Notes: generated from the letters alone by a model not told the origin. A stretch of DNA of 64,000 nt from Plantibacter sp. ME-Dv--P-122b (GCF_030209375.1 NZ_JARVSC010000006.1:62001-126000), one strand, 5' to 3'. Positions 26,387 to 35,361 are shown, counted from the first letter of the stretch. Made by a program: numbers and translations.

Positions 26387-26491
26387 GGGGGCGTCACCCG
26401 TGAGCCGGTCCCGGAAGCCGCAAGCTTCTTGGTCGACCGGTTGCTAGACGCCTCAAGTGAGGGCGAGGTATTCGGGTTACCTCGCCCTCAC
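26387..26491 (+). ncRNA. Candidate structured small RNA with terminator
   Basis: This interval has no coding frame with support but has nested pairing. An outer stem GGCGTC (26390-26395) pairs with GACGCC (26447-26452). Inside it, CCGGTC (26405-26410) pairs with GACCGG (26435-26440), and GAAGC (26414-26418) pairs with GCTTC (26424-26428). A 14-bp hairpin (26457-26491) then resembles a terminator. I do not recognise the family. It does not look like a leader of the rhodanese gene, which has its own promoter 45 bases further on. Confidence 0.5.
26457..26491 (+). terminator. Terminator hairpin of the candidate RNA
   Basis: A perfect 14-bp stem (26457-26470 with 26478-26491) with a 7-base loop TTCGGGT. 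Confidence 0.75.
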
Positions 26492-26535
26492 GCTTGCCCG
26501 CCGCATCTTCCGGCCCGGCCGAACGTCCTCGACGG

Positions 26536-26541
26536 TAGGCT
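26536..26541 (+). promoter_or_regulatory. -10 hexamer, leaderless rhodanese promoter
   Basis: TAGGCT ends exactly 6 bases before ATG 26548. Confidence 0.6.
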
Positions 26542-26547
26542 GAAGCG

Positions 26548-26859
26548 ATGCAGGAGATCACCCCAACCGAACTGAGCAAGCTCGAGCAGGCCGTCATCAT
26601 CGACGTCCGCGAAGCCGACGAGGTCGCCGTCGCCAGCGTGCCCGGTGCCCGGCACCTGCCGATGTCATCCTTCCTCGACCACCTCGACGAGGTGCCCCGC
26701 GAGGAGACCGTGTACGTCATGTGCCACTCCGGTGGACGCAGCGCGCGGGTCACGGGTTACCTCGAGCAGCAGGGCTACGACGCCGTGAACGTCACCGGGG
26801 GCATCTCCGAGTGGGCTGCCAGCGGCCTGCCCGTCGAGCGTCCCGCCGACGCAGGCTGA
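26548..26859 (+). CDS. Single-domain rhodanese-like sulfurtransferase
   Basis: 103 residues forming one rhodanese domain: VIIDVREADEVAVASVPGARHLPM, then the active-site loop C59-HSGGRS. The catalytic Cys is intact, so sulfur transfer (thiosulfate, persulfide) in the cytosol is likely. It ends with the usual GGISEWAASGLPV. The leaderless promoter directly upstream makes it its own transcription unit, convergent with the large Ig-repeat gene. Confidence 0.92.
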   Translation: MQEITPTELSKLEQAVIIDVREADEVAVASVPGARHLPMSSFLDHLDEVPREETVYVMCHSGGRSARVTGYLEQQGYDAVNVTGGISEWAASGLPVERPADAG

Positions 26860-26900
26860 GGCCTGATCGGCCAACCGGCCGCCGACCGTTCGACCGTCGC

Positions 26901-29096
26901 TCAGCGCGTGTCGATGAGCGGCCGGAGGTGACGGTGCCAGGCCCACGTCCCAGCACCGACTGCCGCGAACGCGAGCGACCCCAGCAGGAGTCCGACGAGC
27001 GTGTCACCCGCTCCCGGAACCGTCGCCGTCGGGCCCAGGAGTCCGAACAACAGCGTGAAGCCCACGAACGCGCTGCCGAGCCACACCGGCCTCGACCAGG
27101 CGAGGATGGTGCGTCCACCGAGCGGCCCGAGGGGGAGGAGCGCGATCGACGCGGATCCGATCCCTGCGATCGCGGTCAGGTTCACGGCCTCGACCAACAT
27201 CGCGCCCACGCCGCCGCTCGGCTCGCCGGCCAGCGCCGACACGAGCCAGGCGATCGAACCGAGCCCGGCGGCCGCAGCGATCCGGGCCAACGCGAGGCAG
27301 CCCGCGGTACGCGGCGTGATGGCGTCGGAATCGGTCTCCGCCGCGGCTGACGAGTCGGCTTCATGCGTTTCGGGTCGCCGCGTCGGCCGGAGGTCGGTCA
27401 GCAGCGCGAAGAGCAGCGCCGGCTGCAGGGCCAGGATGCGTGAGAGCGCGGTGACGATGCCGACCGACACCAGTCCGCCGACACGCACGCTCACGCGCAT
27501 CGACCCCAGCCCGGCTCGGCGGGCGACGACGAGCTGCGCGAGGAGGCCCACGACGTTGATCGCGACCACGGCGATGAGCGAGGCGAACCACAGCCGGAGA
27601 TACGCCGGCTGACCGCTCACGGGGTGCGCGAACATGAGGATGCCTGCCGCGAGCACGGCGGTGACGACGGCCATCGCCGTGCGACTCGGGAGCGGGACCG
27701 ACGGGCCCCGCTCGAACTCGTCCCTCGGTCGGTTGCGCCCGGTCACCGCTGCACGACGACGGTCGGCGATCGTGGCGCGCCAGGGGGCGATGGAGGTCGC
27801 GAGCAGTCGGGCCGGGATCGCGATGAGCGCCACCGCAGCGAGGGCGAGGAGGGCGGCGAGCCACCAGACCGGCTGGCCGCGGCCGTCGATCGTGGAGGCG
27901 AGGGTCTGCGTGAACGGCGTCGTCCCCGACCAGAGGCCGCCACCACCGGTGGGCGGAGCGGCGCCTGGTGCGGGTTCGCCGCTCGGCGACGGGGTCGGCT
28001 GCTGCGTTCCGGGAGCGGGCTTCCCCGGGGCGGGCGCGGGTTCGGTGCCGTCGGAGGGCGATGGGGAGGCGGACGGCGCCGGTGTGCCGGGCACGGCCGA
28101 CGCATCGCCGAACGTCAGGGTGATCGCCGTACTCGCCCCGCTCGTGTTGCCCGCGGCATCCTGCTGGATCGCGAGGACGACGTGCGCACCCGCCGGCACG
28201 CCACCGCCCGAGCAACTCCAGGCGCCGCCGGTGACGACCGCCGTGCAGACCGATGTCGAGTCGGCGAAGACGGTGACGGTCGCGCCCTCCTCGCCGGTGC
28301 CGGCATAGTTCGCCGCCGACATCGGCATCGCCTGTCCCGCCGTCGGCGAGGACATCACCGGCGGGGCAGGAGCGTCGCGGTCGATGGTGAGCACGACCGG
28401 GGCGGACGCGTCGGAGCGCTGATCGCCGCTGAACGACGCCTGTTGCGTCGCTGTCACGGAGAGGTCGCCGGTCGGCAGCGGCTCGCCCAGCACGCAGAAC
28501 CAGCTTCCGGAGCTGTCCGCCGCGAAACTGCAGGTGGCACCGGAATCGGCGCGGACGGTCACCGTCGCCCCGGGGTAGGCGGTCCCGCGGACGCCACCGT
28601 TGCTCGGCGTCCCCTCGGTGATGGTGGGTGGGCCGAGCGCGGACACGGAGATCTGCGCGGAGAGCGTCTCCGGACCGCCGACCTCCACGGCGGTGATGAG
28701 CAGTCCGCCGCCGTCGGGCAGGTCGATCGAGCAGGACCAGTCGGTGCTGTCGTCCTGCGGCAGGATGCAGACCGGCTCAAGACCGTCGCCGACCTGCAGC
28801 TGGACACCCGTGCCGGCGTCCTTCGTCCCGGTGACCGTGGTGCTGCCGCTGCCGATGAAGGAACCGGAGCCGGGACTCGTGATGGTCGGCCCGTCGAGTG
28901 GTGGTGGAGTCGGTGCCGCAGCGCTGTCGCTCGGAATGGGGAGCGGCTCGGGCGTCGCATGTGCAGGGCCAGCGACGGTCGTCGCCCAGAGTCCGGCCGA
29001 GAGGAAGACGGCGAGGAGGATCGCGACGCGTCCGATCGAGCGATTCGATCGGACTCCTGTTCCTGCGTGCGCGTGTTCCCCGGTCACCGTCTCCAT
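26901..29096 (-). CDS. Ig-repeat surface protein with polytopic membrane C-terminus
   Basis: About 731 residues. A signal or anchor helix (GRVAILLAVFLSAGLWATTVAG) comes first. Three or more bacterial Ig-like repeats follow, built on the pattern G-x-G-E-x-G-A-T-V-x-V (for example YAGTGEEGATVTVFADST). A Pro/Ser-rich linker then leads to a C-terminal half with about six to seven membrane helices. That half includes ALLPLGPLGGRTIL, which resembles the second motif of M50 site-2 proteases without its Asp. No HExxH is visible. I chose ATG 29096, which lies 6 bases after GATCTT. Function is unknown; surface sensing or anchoring is inferred. Confidence 0.78.
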   Translation of the reverse strand: METVTGEHAHAGTGVRSNRSIGRVAILLAVFLSAGLWATTVAGPAHATPEPLPIPSDSAAAPTPPPLDGPTITSPGSGSFIGSGSTTVTGTKDAGTGVQLQVGDGLEPVCILPQDDSTDWSCSIDLPDGGGLLITAVEVGGPETLSAQISVSALGPPTITEGTPSNGGVRGTAYPGATVTVRADSGATCSFAADSSGSWFCVLGEPLPTGDLSVTATQQASFSGDQRSDASAPVVLTIDRDAPAPPVMSSPTAGQAMPMSAANYAGTGEEGATVTVFADSTSVCTAVVTGGAWSCSGGGVPAGAHVVLAIQQDAAGNTSGASTAITLTFGDASAVPGTPAPSASPSPSDGTEPAPAPGKPAPGTQQPTPSPSGEPAPGAAPPTGGGGLWSGTTPFTQTLASTIDGRGQPVWWLAALLALAAVALIAIPARLLATSIAPWRATIADRRRAAVTGRNRPRDEFERGPSVPLPSRTAMAVVTAVLAAGILMFAHPVSGQPAYLRLWFASLIAVVAINVVGLLAQLVVARRAGLGSMRVSVRVGGLVSVGIVTALSRILALQPALLFALLTDLRPTRRPETHEADSSAAAETDSDAITPRTAGCLALARIAAAAGLGSIAWLVSALAGEPSGGVGAMLVEAVNLTAIAGIGSASIALLPLGPLGGRTILAWSRPVWLGSAFVGFTLLFGLLGPTATVPGAGDTLVGLLLGSLAFAAVGAGTWAWHRHLRPLIDTR

Positions 29097-29293
29097 TCCC
29101 CCAAGATCGCCGCGGGAAGTCAACCTCCCGCGCCAGATCGGGTCACATTCTCGGCCGATCCGCACGGGAAAACCGTCGCGACAGGTGCGCTGCGATGGGC
29201 GGTCGGCCATACTGGCTCGACTGGGTCATCCGTCCCAGTCGAGTCGACCGCGATGGAGCGGCACGACCCGCAGGCGCCCCGGGAAGGGTTGCG

Positions 29294-29923
29294 ATGCCGA
29301 GGATCTCCGTCGTCGACCGACGAGCCGAGCTGATCAGCGCCGCCCTCCGCGTCGTCGCGGGCGAGGGCGTCGCCGCCGCCACGACCAGGGCCATCGTGGC
29401 CGAGGCCGGGATGTCGCTCGCCAGCTTCCACTACGCCTTCGCCTCCCGCGACGAACTCCTCGCCGAACTGGTCGCACACGTCGTCGAGCATGAACGCGTC
29501 GTCCTCGACGTCGGCGAGCTGCTGACAGACGAGGAGACCGGTCAGGAGCATCCGCCCACCCTCGAGGCCGTCGTCCGTGCCGGCCTCGAACGCTACGTCG
29601 ACCTCCTCCGCGCCGATCCCGCCCGCGAGGCCGCGATGCAGGAACTCAGCGCTTACGCGATGCGGACGCCGGGCCTCGAGCACCTCGCGCTCGAGCAGTA
29701 CCGACGGTACGAGGAGCTCGCGCGTGAGGCGCTCGCGCTCGCGGCCACGGTCAGCGGCAGCACCTGGACGCAGCCTGTCGACGAGATCGCACGGACGGTC
29801 ATCGCCTTCACCGACGGCCTGACACTCGGCTGGCTGGTACGACGCGACGATGCCGAAGCCCGGCGACTCGTCGCGACGGTGGCGCACCTCGTCGCAACCC
29901 TCGCCGAACCGGGGCCGAGATGA
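29294..29923 (+). CDS. TetR-family regulator
   Basis: 209 residues. The N-terminal TetR helix-turn-helix covers about 10-55 (RAELISAALRVVAGEGVAAATTRAIVAEAGMSLASFHYAF), followed by an all-helical ligand-binding domain. GGGAAGGG lies about 6 bases before the ATG. The stop overlaps the start of the MFS gene (ATGA), so it heads a four-gene operon and probably autoregulates it. It also faces the divergent Ig-repeat gene across 197 bases and could control both. Confidence 0.93.
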   Translation: MPRISVVDRRAELISAALRVVAGEGVAAATTRAIVAEAGMSLASFHYAFASRDELLAELVAHVVEHERVVLDVGELLTDEETGQEHPPTLEAVVRAGLERYVDLLRADPAREAAMQELSAYAMRTPGLEHLALEQYRRYEELAREALALAATVSGSTWTQPVDEIARTVIAFTDGLTLGWLVRRDDAEARRLVATVAHLVATLAEPGPR

Positions 29924-31176
29924 GCGGCCTCGGCACCGCAGCAGTCGACCACCCGGCCGACCGTCGGGTCACCGGGCGCTGGGTCGCCGCCTTCGCGGTC
30001 GCCTGGCTGGGCGTCTGGATGGCCCAGCTCGCCCCGCTGCAGCTCCTCCTGCCCGCGCAGATCGACGCGACGCTCGCTCCCGAGCACTGGGTGGACAGCG
30101 TCGTCGCCTTCGGTGTCGTCGCCGGGGCGGCCGGACTCTGCTCCATCGTCGTGTATCCCCTGACGGGCGCCCTGTCCGACCGCACACGGTCGCGGTTCGG
30201 GAGACGCCGCCCGTGGATCGCGGGCGGTGCGCTCGTCTTCGCCCTGGGGCTCGTCCTCCTCGGACTCCAGACCGGTATCGTCGGCATCGGCGTCTGCTGG
30301 TGCCTCGCCATCATCGGCTTCTGCATCCTGGGAGCGGCACTCACAGCGACCATCTCCGATCAGGTGCCCGTCGGACAGCGCGGCTTCGTCTCGGGGTGGA
30401 TCTCCGCTCCGCAGGCCGTCGGGGTCATCCTCGGCATCGCCCTCCTGCTCCTGCTCGGCACCCGGATGGTCGTGGGATACCTGGCGCTCGCCGTCCTCCT
30501 CATCGTGCTCGTCGTGCCGTTCCTGCGACTGCCGGATCCACTCCCGACGGGGGATCGACCCGCGCCACTCACCGTGCGCGCGCTCCTGGAGAGCCTCTGG
30601 ATCTCACCGCGACGGCACCCCGACTTCGCCTGGACCATGCTCAGCCGCGTCCTCGTGAACCTCGGCAACGCCTTCAGCACCTCGCTGCTGTTCTACTTCC
30701 TGCTGTTCGGGCTGGGGGACGCCGACGCCGAGACCGACCTCCTGCTGGTCACGGTCGTCTACACGGTGTTCGTCGTGGGGGCCTCGATCCTGCTCGGGCG
30801 ACTGTCCGATCGGGTCGGGCGACGACGCGTCTTCGTCGTCGCGGCCTCCGCCTCACAAGCGCTCGCCGCACTCCTGCTCGCGATCTGGCCCTCGCTGCCG
30901 ATGGGGTTCGTGTCGGCGGCGCTCATCGGGCTCGGCTACGGGTGCTTCATGTCGGTCGACCAGGCGCTCGCGACGCAGGTCCTGCCGGACCCGGCATCGC
31001 ACGGCAAGGATCTCGGCATCATGAACATCGCCCAGGCGGTGCCGCAGGCGGCCGCTCCGCTCATCGGCGCCTGCCTCGTCGCCTGGCTCGGCGGATTCGC
31101 CGGCCTCTACCTCGTCTCCGCGGCCTGCGCCGTCGCAGGGGCGGTCGCTGTCACCCGAGTACGAGGAGTGCGCTGA
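29920..31176 (+). CDS. MFS transporter, GPH/sugar-like
   Basis: 418 residues with 12 predicted helices. The loop 2-3 motif is SDRTRSRFGRRRPW, typical of the glycoside/sucrose-type major facilitator group rather than drug exporters, and a second copy (RLSDRVGRRRVF) lies in the C-terminal half. It overlaps tetR by 4 bases and the next gene by 1 base. The substrate is presumably that of the two enzymes encoded downstream, either imported or exported; this is inference from operon structure. Confidence 0.88.
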   Translation: MSGLGTAAVDHPADRRVTGRWVAAFAVAWLGVWMAQLAPLQLLLPAQIDATLAPEHWVDSVVAFGVVAGAAGLCSIVVYPLTGALSDRTRSRFGRRRPWIAGGALVFALGLVLLGLQTGIVGIGVCWCLAIIGFCILGAALTATISDQVPVGQRGFVSGWISAPQAVGVILGIALLLLLGTRMVVGYLALAVLLIVLVVPFLRLPDPLPTGDRPAPLTVRALLESLWISPRRHPDFAWTMLSRVLVNLGNAFSTSLLFYFLLFGLGDADAETDLLLVTVVYTVFVVGASILLGRLSDRVGRRRVFVVAASASQALAALLLAIWPSLPMGFVSAALIGLGYGCFMSVDQALATQVLPDPASHGKDLGIMNIAQAVPQAAAPLIGACLVAWLGGFAGLYLVSAACAVAGAVAVTRVRGVR

Positions 31177-32420
31177 TGAGCATCGAACTGACCGCCGGCG
31201 GCCGGGTGTCCGACCCGATGTCCTGGCTCGACCCGAGACGGTACTGGGGTGGTATCGAGCGGGCCGTCTCGGACGTCGACTCGCCCGTCGCCGTCCTGCA
31301 TCTCGGAGCCCTCCGCCACAACACGCACGACATGCTCCGACGGGCCGCGGGGAAACCGATCCGCGTCGCCAGCAAGTCCATCCGCGTCCGAGCGGTGATC
31401 GACGCGCTCCTCAGACAACCCGGGTACGCCGGCGTGCTGGCCTACTCCCTGTCCGAGGCGCTCTGGTTGTCCGAGACGGTGGACGACATCGTGGTCGGCT
31501 ACCCGACGGCGGAACGGGGCGCCATCGCGCGGCTGGCAGCCGACGAACGGGCGGCCTCGCGGATCACCCTCATGATCGACTCCCTCGACCACCTCGATCT
31601 CGTCGACGCGGTGACGCCTCCGGAGCGACGCGCACGCATCCGCGTGTGCATCGAGCTCGACGCCTCGTTCCGCGCGCCCGCCCTCGGCCACGTCGGTGTC
31701 CGCCGCTCGCCCCTGCGCACGCCGGACGAGGTCCGGGCTCTCGCGGAGGCGGTCGTCGCCCGACCCGGTTTCAGCCTGGTCGGGATCATGGCCTATGAGG
31801 CGCAGATCGCCGGGCAGGGGGACGACCTCGCGGGTCGACCGGCGTGGTCGGCTGCGCTCCGCGCGATCCAGCGACGCTCGTGGGCCGAACTCCGGGAACG
31901 TCGTGCCGCCGTGGTCGCGGAGGTCCGAGCGGTCGCGGAGCTGGAGTTCGTCAACGGCGGCGGGACGGGATCCCTGGAGCTCACCGCGTCCGACGACTCG
32001 GTGACCGAGATCGCCGCGGGGAGTGGCGTCTTCGGCGGACACCTCTTCGACCACTACCGGGCGTTCACCCCGGCACCGGCCGCGGCGTTCGGTCTGTCGG
32101 TCGTCCGGAAGCCGTCGCCGGAGCTCGCGACGATCCTCGGCGGCGGATGGGTCGCCTCCGGTCCGCCGGGGCTCGACCGCCTCCCGCTCATCGCGTGGCC
32201 GGAGGGCCTCGAGATGCTCCCGCGGGAGATGGCCGGCGAGGTGCAGACGCCGGTCTCCGGGGCTGCGGCGGCGTCGCTCCGGCTCGGTGACCGCGTCTGG
32301 TTGCGGCACACGAAGTCCGGGGAGCTCAGCGAACGGGTGGACGCGTTCCACGTGGTCGGGGACGACGGGGTGGAAGCCGTCCTACCAACGTACCGCGGCG
32401 AAGGGCAGGGGTTCGTCTGA
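31176..32420 (+). CDS. PLP-dependent amino acid deaminase/aldolase (DSD1-like)
   Basis: 414 residues of the alanine-racemase N-terminal fold (type III PLP), as in D-threonine aldolase and D-serine dehydratase. The likely PLP Lys lies in KPIRVASKSIRV near residue 62-73, followed by GVLAYSLSEALWL. The C-terminal half has the metal-binding style of D-serine dehydratase, with FVNGGGTGSLELT and LRHTKSGEL. The ATG overlaps the MFS stop by one base and its own stop overlaps the next start by one base. Precise substrate is unknown, but D-amino acid or 3-hydroxy amino acid cleavage is the family role. Confidence 0.87.
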   Translation: MSIELTAGGRVSDPMSWLDPRRYWGGIERAVSDVDSPVAVLHLGALRHNTHDMLRRAAGKPIRVASKSIRVRAVIDALLRQPGYAGVLAYSLSEALWLSETVDDIVVGYPTAERGAIARLAADERAASRITLMIDSLDHLDLVDAVTPPERRARIRVCIELDASFRAPALGHVGVRRSPLRTPDEVRALAEAVVARPGFSLVGIMAYEAQIAGQGDDLAGRPAWSAALRAIQRRSWAELRERRAAVVAEVRAVAELEFVNGGGTGSLELTASDDSVTEIAAGSGVFGGHLFDHYRAFTPAPAAAFGLSVVRKPSPELATILGGGWVASGPPGLDRLPLIAWPEGLEMLPREMAGEVQTPVSGAAAASLRLGDRVWLRHTKSGELSERVDAFHVVGDDGVEAVLPTYRGEGQGFV

Positions 32421-33730
32421 TGGGAACGACGACAGCGTGGACGAACTGGGCGCGGACCGAGCGGGCGTGGCCCGTGCGGGTCGAGCGGCCCGACACGGTC
32501 GGTGCGGTGCAGCGCCTCGTGCGCGCCGCGGCCGGAGCGGGCCTCCCGATCAAGGCGGTCGGCGCCGGACACAGCTTCACCGGCATCGCCGTGGCGCCCG
32601 GGGTGCTGCTCGAGCTCGACGCCCTGAGCGGTCTGGTCCGGGTCGATCGGGAACGCAGCCGCGTGACCCTCCGCGCCGGCACGCGCCTCCATGACATCCC
32701 GCGCCTCCTCGAACCGTTCGGTCTCGCCATGCCGAACCTCGGCGACATCGATCGGCAGTCCGTCGCCGGCGCGATCTCCACCGGCACGCACGGGACCGGG
32801 GCGGCGTTCGGCGGCATCGCGACACAGGTCGTCGGGGTGACGATGGTGACGGCGGACGGCGAGCTGCTGACGTCGGACGCCGAGCAGGAGCCAGGGCTCC
32901 TCCCGGCACTGGCGCTCGGGCTCGGAGCGCTCGGGATCCTCGTCGAGGTCACGCTGCAGTGCGTCCCGGCGTTCGTGCTGCACGCGGTGGAGCGGCCGGA
33001 GCCGCTCGACGAGCTGCTGCCCGAGCTGCTCGACCGCGCCACCGCCGTCGACCACTTCGAGTTCTACTGGTTCCCACACACCGCGACCGCCCTGACCAAG
33101 ACGAACCACCGACTGCCGGGTGACACGCCCATCAGGCCACTCCGCGCGGTCGCGAAGTGGGTCGACGACACGCTCCTCGCCAACGGGGTCTACCGGGTCC
33201 TCTGCAACACGGGCGTCGTCGCGCCGGCCATCGTCCCGCGCGTGAACCGGCTCGCGGACCGCCTCGTCGGCGATCGTGAGTTCACCGATCGGTCGACGCG
33301 CGTGTTCACCACGAGTCGCACGGTGCGGTTCGTGGAGATGGAGTACGCGGTGCCGCTCCAGCACCTCCCGACCGCGTTCGCCCGGATCCGCGCACTCATC
33401 GAGGAGCGGGGGTGGCGCATCTCCTTCCCCATCGAGGTCCGGGTCGCAGCGGCCGACGAGCTGTGGCTCTCCACAGCATCAGGTCGAGCGACCGGATACG
33501 TCGCCGTGCACCGCTTCTTCCGTGAGGACCCGGGGGAGTACTTCCGCGCCGTCGAGGCGATCATGATCGAGTTCGGCGGTCGGCCCCACTGGGGCAAACT
33601 GCACGGCCGTGACGCGTCGTCCCTGCGTGGCGCCTATCCTCGCTTCGACGAGTTCGTCCGTCTTCGCGACCGCCTCGACCCCGGCCGCTTGTTCGGGAAC
33701 CCGTACCTCGCCCGCGTCCTCGGCGAATGA
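32420..33730 (+). CDS. FAD-dependent aldonolactone/alditol oxidase
   Basis: 436 residues of the VAO flavoprotein fold, D-arabinono-1,4-lactone oxidase family. The FAD domain has VGAGHSFTGIAVAPG near residue 46-60, where His is the residue that carries covalent FAD in relatives, and AISTGTHGTG near 117. The C-terminal ALO domain ends with HWGKLHG and the characteristic RDRLDPGRLFGNPYL. Family members oxidise sugar lactones or alditols with oxygen. Its one-base overlap with the PLP enzyme implies a shared pathway. Confidence 0.9.
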   Translation: MGTTTAWTNWARTERAWPVRVERPDTVGAVQRLVRAAAGAGLPIKAVGAGHSFTGIAVAPGVLLELDALSGLVRVDRERSRVTLRAGTRLHDIPRLLEPFGLAMPNLGDIDRQSVAGAISTGTHGTGAAFGGIATQVVGVTMVTADGELLTSDAEQEPGLLPALALGLGALGILVEVTLQCVPAFVLHAVERPEPLDELLPELLDRATAVDHFEFYWFPHTATALTKTNHRLPGDTPIRPLRAVAKWVDDTLLANGVYRVLCNTGVVAPAIVPRVNRLADRLVGDREFTDRSTRVFTTSRTVRFVEMEYAVPLQHLPTAFARIRALIEERGWRISFPIEVRVAAADELWLSTASGRATGYVAVHRFFREDPGEYFRAVEAIMIEFGGRPHWGKLHGRDASSLRGAYPRFDEFVRLRDRLDPGRLFGNPYLARVLGE

Positions 33731-33816
33731 GCGCCCGCCGGGTGTCCGGTGCGCCCGCGCTGCACGCCTGCTGCGTGCTTCCTCCGAACTCCCCAAGGGG
33801 ACCGGCGGGTCGCAGG

Positions 33817-33822
33817 TAGAAT
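33817..33822 (+). promoter_or_regulatory. -10 hexamer of the lemA promoter
   Basis: TAGAAT lies 43 bases before lemA, which also has AAGGAG, so this transcript has a short leader. Confidence 0.5.
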
Positions 33823-33864
33823 GAGCGGACCCGCTCTCCATCGACTCACAAGGAGCCCATCCTC

Positions 33865-34431
33865 ATGGAATGGCTGATCCCAGTCCTCATCGTCGTCGCC
33901 CTGGTCGTCATCGTCGGCATCTACTTCTGGGTGACGTACAACTCGCTCGTGACGCTGAACGTGCGGGTCGAGGAAGCGTGGAGCGACATCACCGTCCAGC
34001 TGAAGCGGCGCGCCGACCTCATCCCGAACCTCATCGAGGCGGTCAAGGGGTATGCGGCACATGAGAAGGCCGTCTTCGAGAACGTGACGAAGGCTCGCGC
34101 CGAGACGCTCACCGCCCAGGGGCCGGCGGCCGTGAGTGAGGCCGAGACGCACATGCAGCAGGCGCTCAAGAGCATCTTCGCCGTCGCGGAGGCCTACCCG
34201 CAGCTGCAGGCCAGCCAGAACTTCCTCCAGCTCCAGTCCGAGATCGTCGACACCGAGGACAAGATCCAGGCGTCGCGCCGCTTCTACAACGGTGGTGTCC
34301 GAGAGCTGAACACCAAGGTCAAGGTGTTCCCGAACAACCTGTTCGCCAAGGGCCTCGGGTTCTCGGAGCACGACTTCTTCGAGGTCACCGACAACGCGGC
34401 GATCGCCGAACCGCCGCGCGTCCAGTTCTGA
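33865..34431 (+). CDS. lemA: LemA family protein
   Basis: 188 residues: an N-terminal membrane helix (WLIPVLIVVALVVIVGIYFW), then a cytosolic or periplasmic helical LemA domain (RVEEAWSDITVQLKRRADLIPNLIEAVKGYAAHE, shown with its key residues only). It ends ELNTKVKVFPNNLFAKGLGF, a strongly conserved family end. Function is unclear, but lemA is commonly paired with an htpX-type protease, as here with a 19-base gap, suggesting membrane protein quality control. Confidence 0.95.
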   Translation: MEWLIPVLIVVALVVIVGIYFWVTYNSLVTLNVRVEEAWSDITVQLKRRADLIPNLIEAVKGYAAHEKAVFENVTKARAETLTAQGPAAVSEAETHMQQALKSIFAVAEAYPQLQASQNFLQLQSEIVDTEDKIQASRRFYNGGVRELNTKVKVFPNNLFAKGLGFSEHDFFEVTDNAAIAEPPRVQF

Positions 34432-34450
34432 CGTGCGGTAGCGCAGTCCC

Positions 34451-35335
34451 ATGTACCGCGCCATCGCCAGGAACAAGCTCAACACGGTCCTGATCTTCGT
34501 CGTCTTCCTCGTCATCATCGGCGGGCTCGGTTGGCTCGCGGGGTATCTCTACCAGAACCTGACGATCACGATCGTGGTGCTCATCGTGGCCGTCGTGTAC
34601 GCGGTGATCCAGTACTTCTTCGCCGGGCGGCAGGCCATCGCGATGACCGGTGCGCAGCGGATCGAGCTGGCCGACAACCCGAGGCTGTACCGCATCGTCG
34701 AGAACCTCGCGATCACCACCGGGACGCCGATGCCCGAGGTGTACCTCATCGCCGACCCGGCGCCCAACGCCTTCGCGACTGGTCGCGACCCCCAGCACGC
34801 GATGGTGGCCGCGACGACCGGCCTCCTCGAGATCCTCAACGACGCCGAGCTGGAGGGGGTCATGGCCCACGAACTGGGCCACGTCCGCAACTACGACATC
34901 CGGGTGTCCATGGTCGTCTTCGGCCTCGTCGTCGCGATCGGGTTCCTCTCAGACATGCTCCTCCGGATGACGATCTGGGGTGGCGGCAACCGGAACAACA
35001 ACAACGGCGGTAACCCCGTCATGCTCATCATCGGCATCGTGGCGATGCTCGTGGCACCGCTGCTCGCGACGCTCGTCCAGCTGTCCATCTCGCGGCAGCG
35101 TGAGTACCTCGCCGACGCGACGGGCGCTCTCACGACCCGTCACCCGGAAGCGCTCGCGAGCGCACTGGGGAAGCTCGCCGCGTACGGCCGACCGATGGCC
35201 AAGCAGAACTCGTCCATGGCGCACCTCTGGATCTCCGATCCGTTGAAGCCGGGTGCGGTCGCCCGCTTGTTCAGCACGCACCCGCCGCTCGTCGAACGGA
35301 TCAAGCGTCTGAGCACCATCGGCGGCGGCTTCTAG
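34451..35335 (+). CDS. M48 zinc metalloprotease, HtpX-like
   Basis: 294 residues with two N-terminal membrane helices, the zinc motif HELGH near 140 (context MAHELGHVRNYD), two more helices, and the third zinc ligand region REYLADATGAL with Glu. Predicted to degrade damaged membrane proteins. It follows lemA closely. The sequence GGGNRNNNNGGN between helices is an Asn/Gly-rich linker. Transcription ends at the strong hairpin 27 bases later. Confidence 0.95.
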   Translation: MYRAIARNKLNTVLIFVVFLVIIGGLGWLAGYLYQNLTITIVVLIVAVVYAVIQYFFAGRQAIAMTGAQRIELADNPRLYRIVENLAITTGTPMPEVYLIADPAPNAFATGRDPQHAMVAATTGLLEILNDAELEGVMAHELGHVRNYDIRVSMVVFGLVVAIGFLSDMLLRMTIWGGGNRNNNNGGNPVMLIIGIVAMLVAPLLATLVQLSISRQREYLADATGALTTRHPEALASALGKLAAYGRPMAKQNSSMAHLWISDPLKPGAVARLFSTHPPLVERIKRLSTIGGGF

Positions 35336-35361
35336 GCGAGAGCCTCCCGGTCCCGGACACA

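Noticed and set aside
29850-31175. In-frame upstream extension of the PLP enzyme through the MFS gene
   Set aside because: The frame stays open by base composition only; the ATG at 31176, coupled to the MFS stop, gives the family length.
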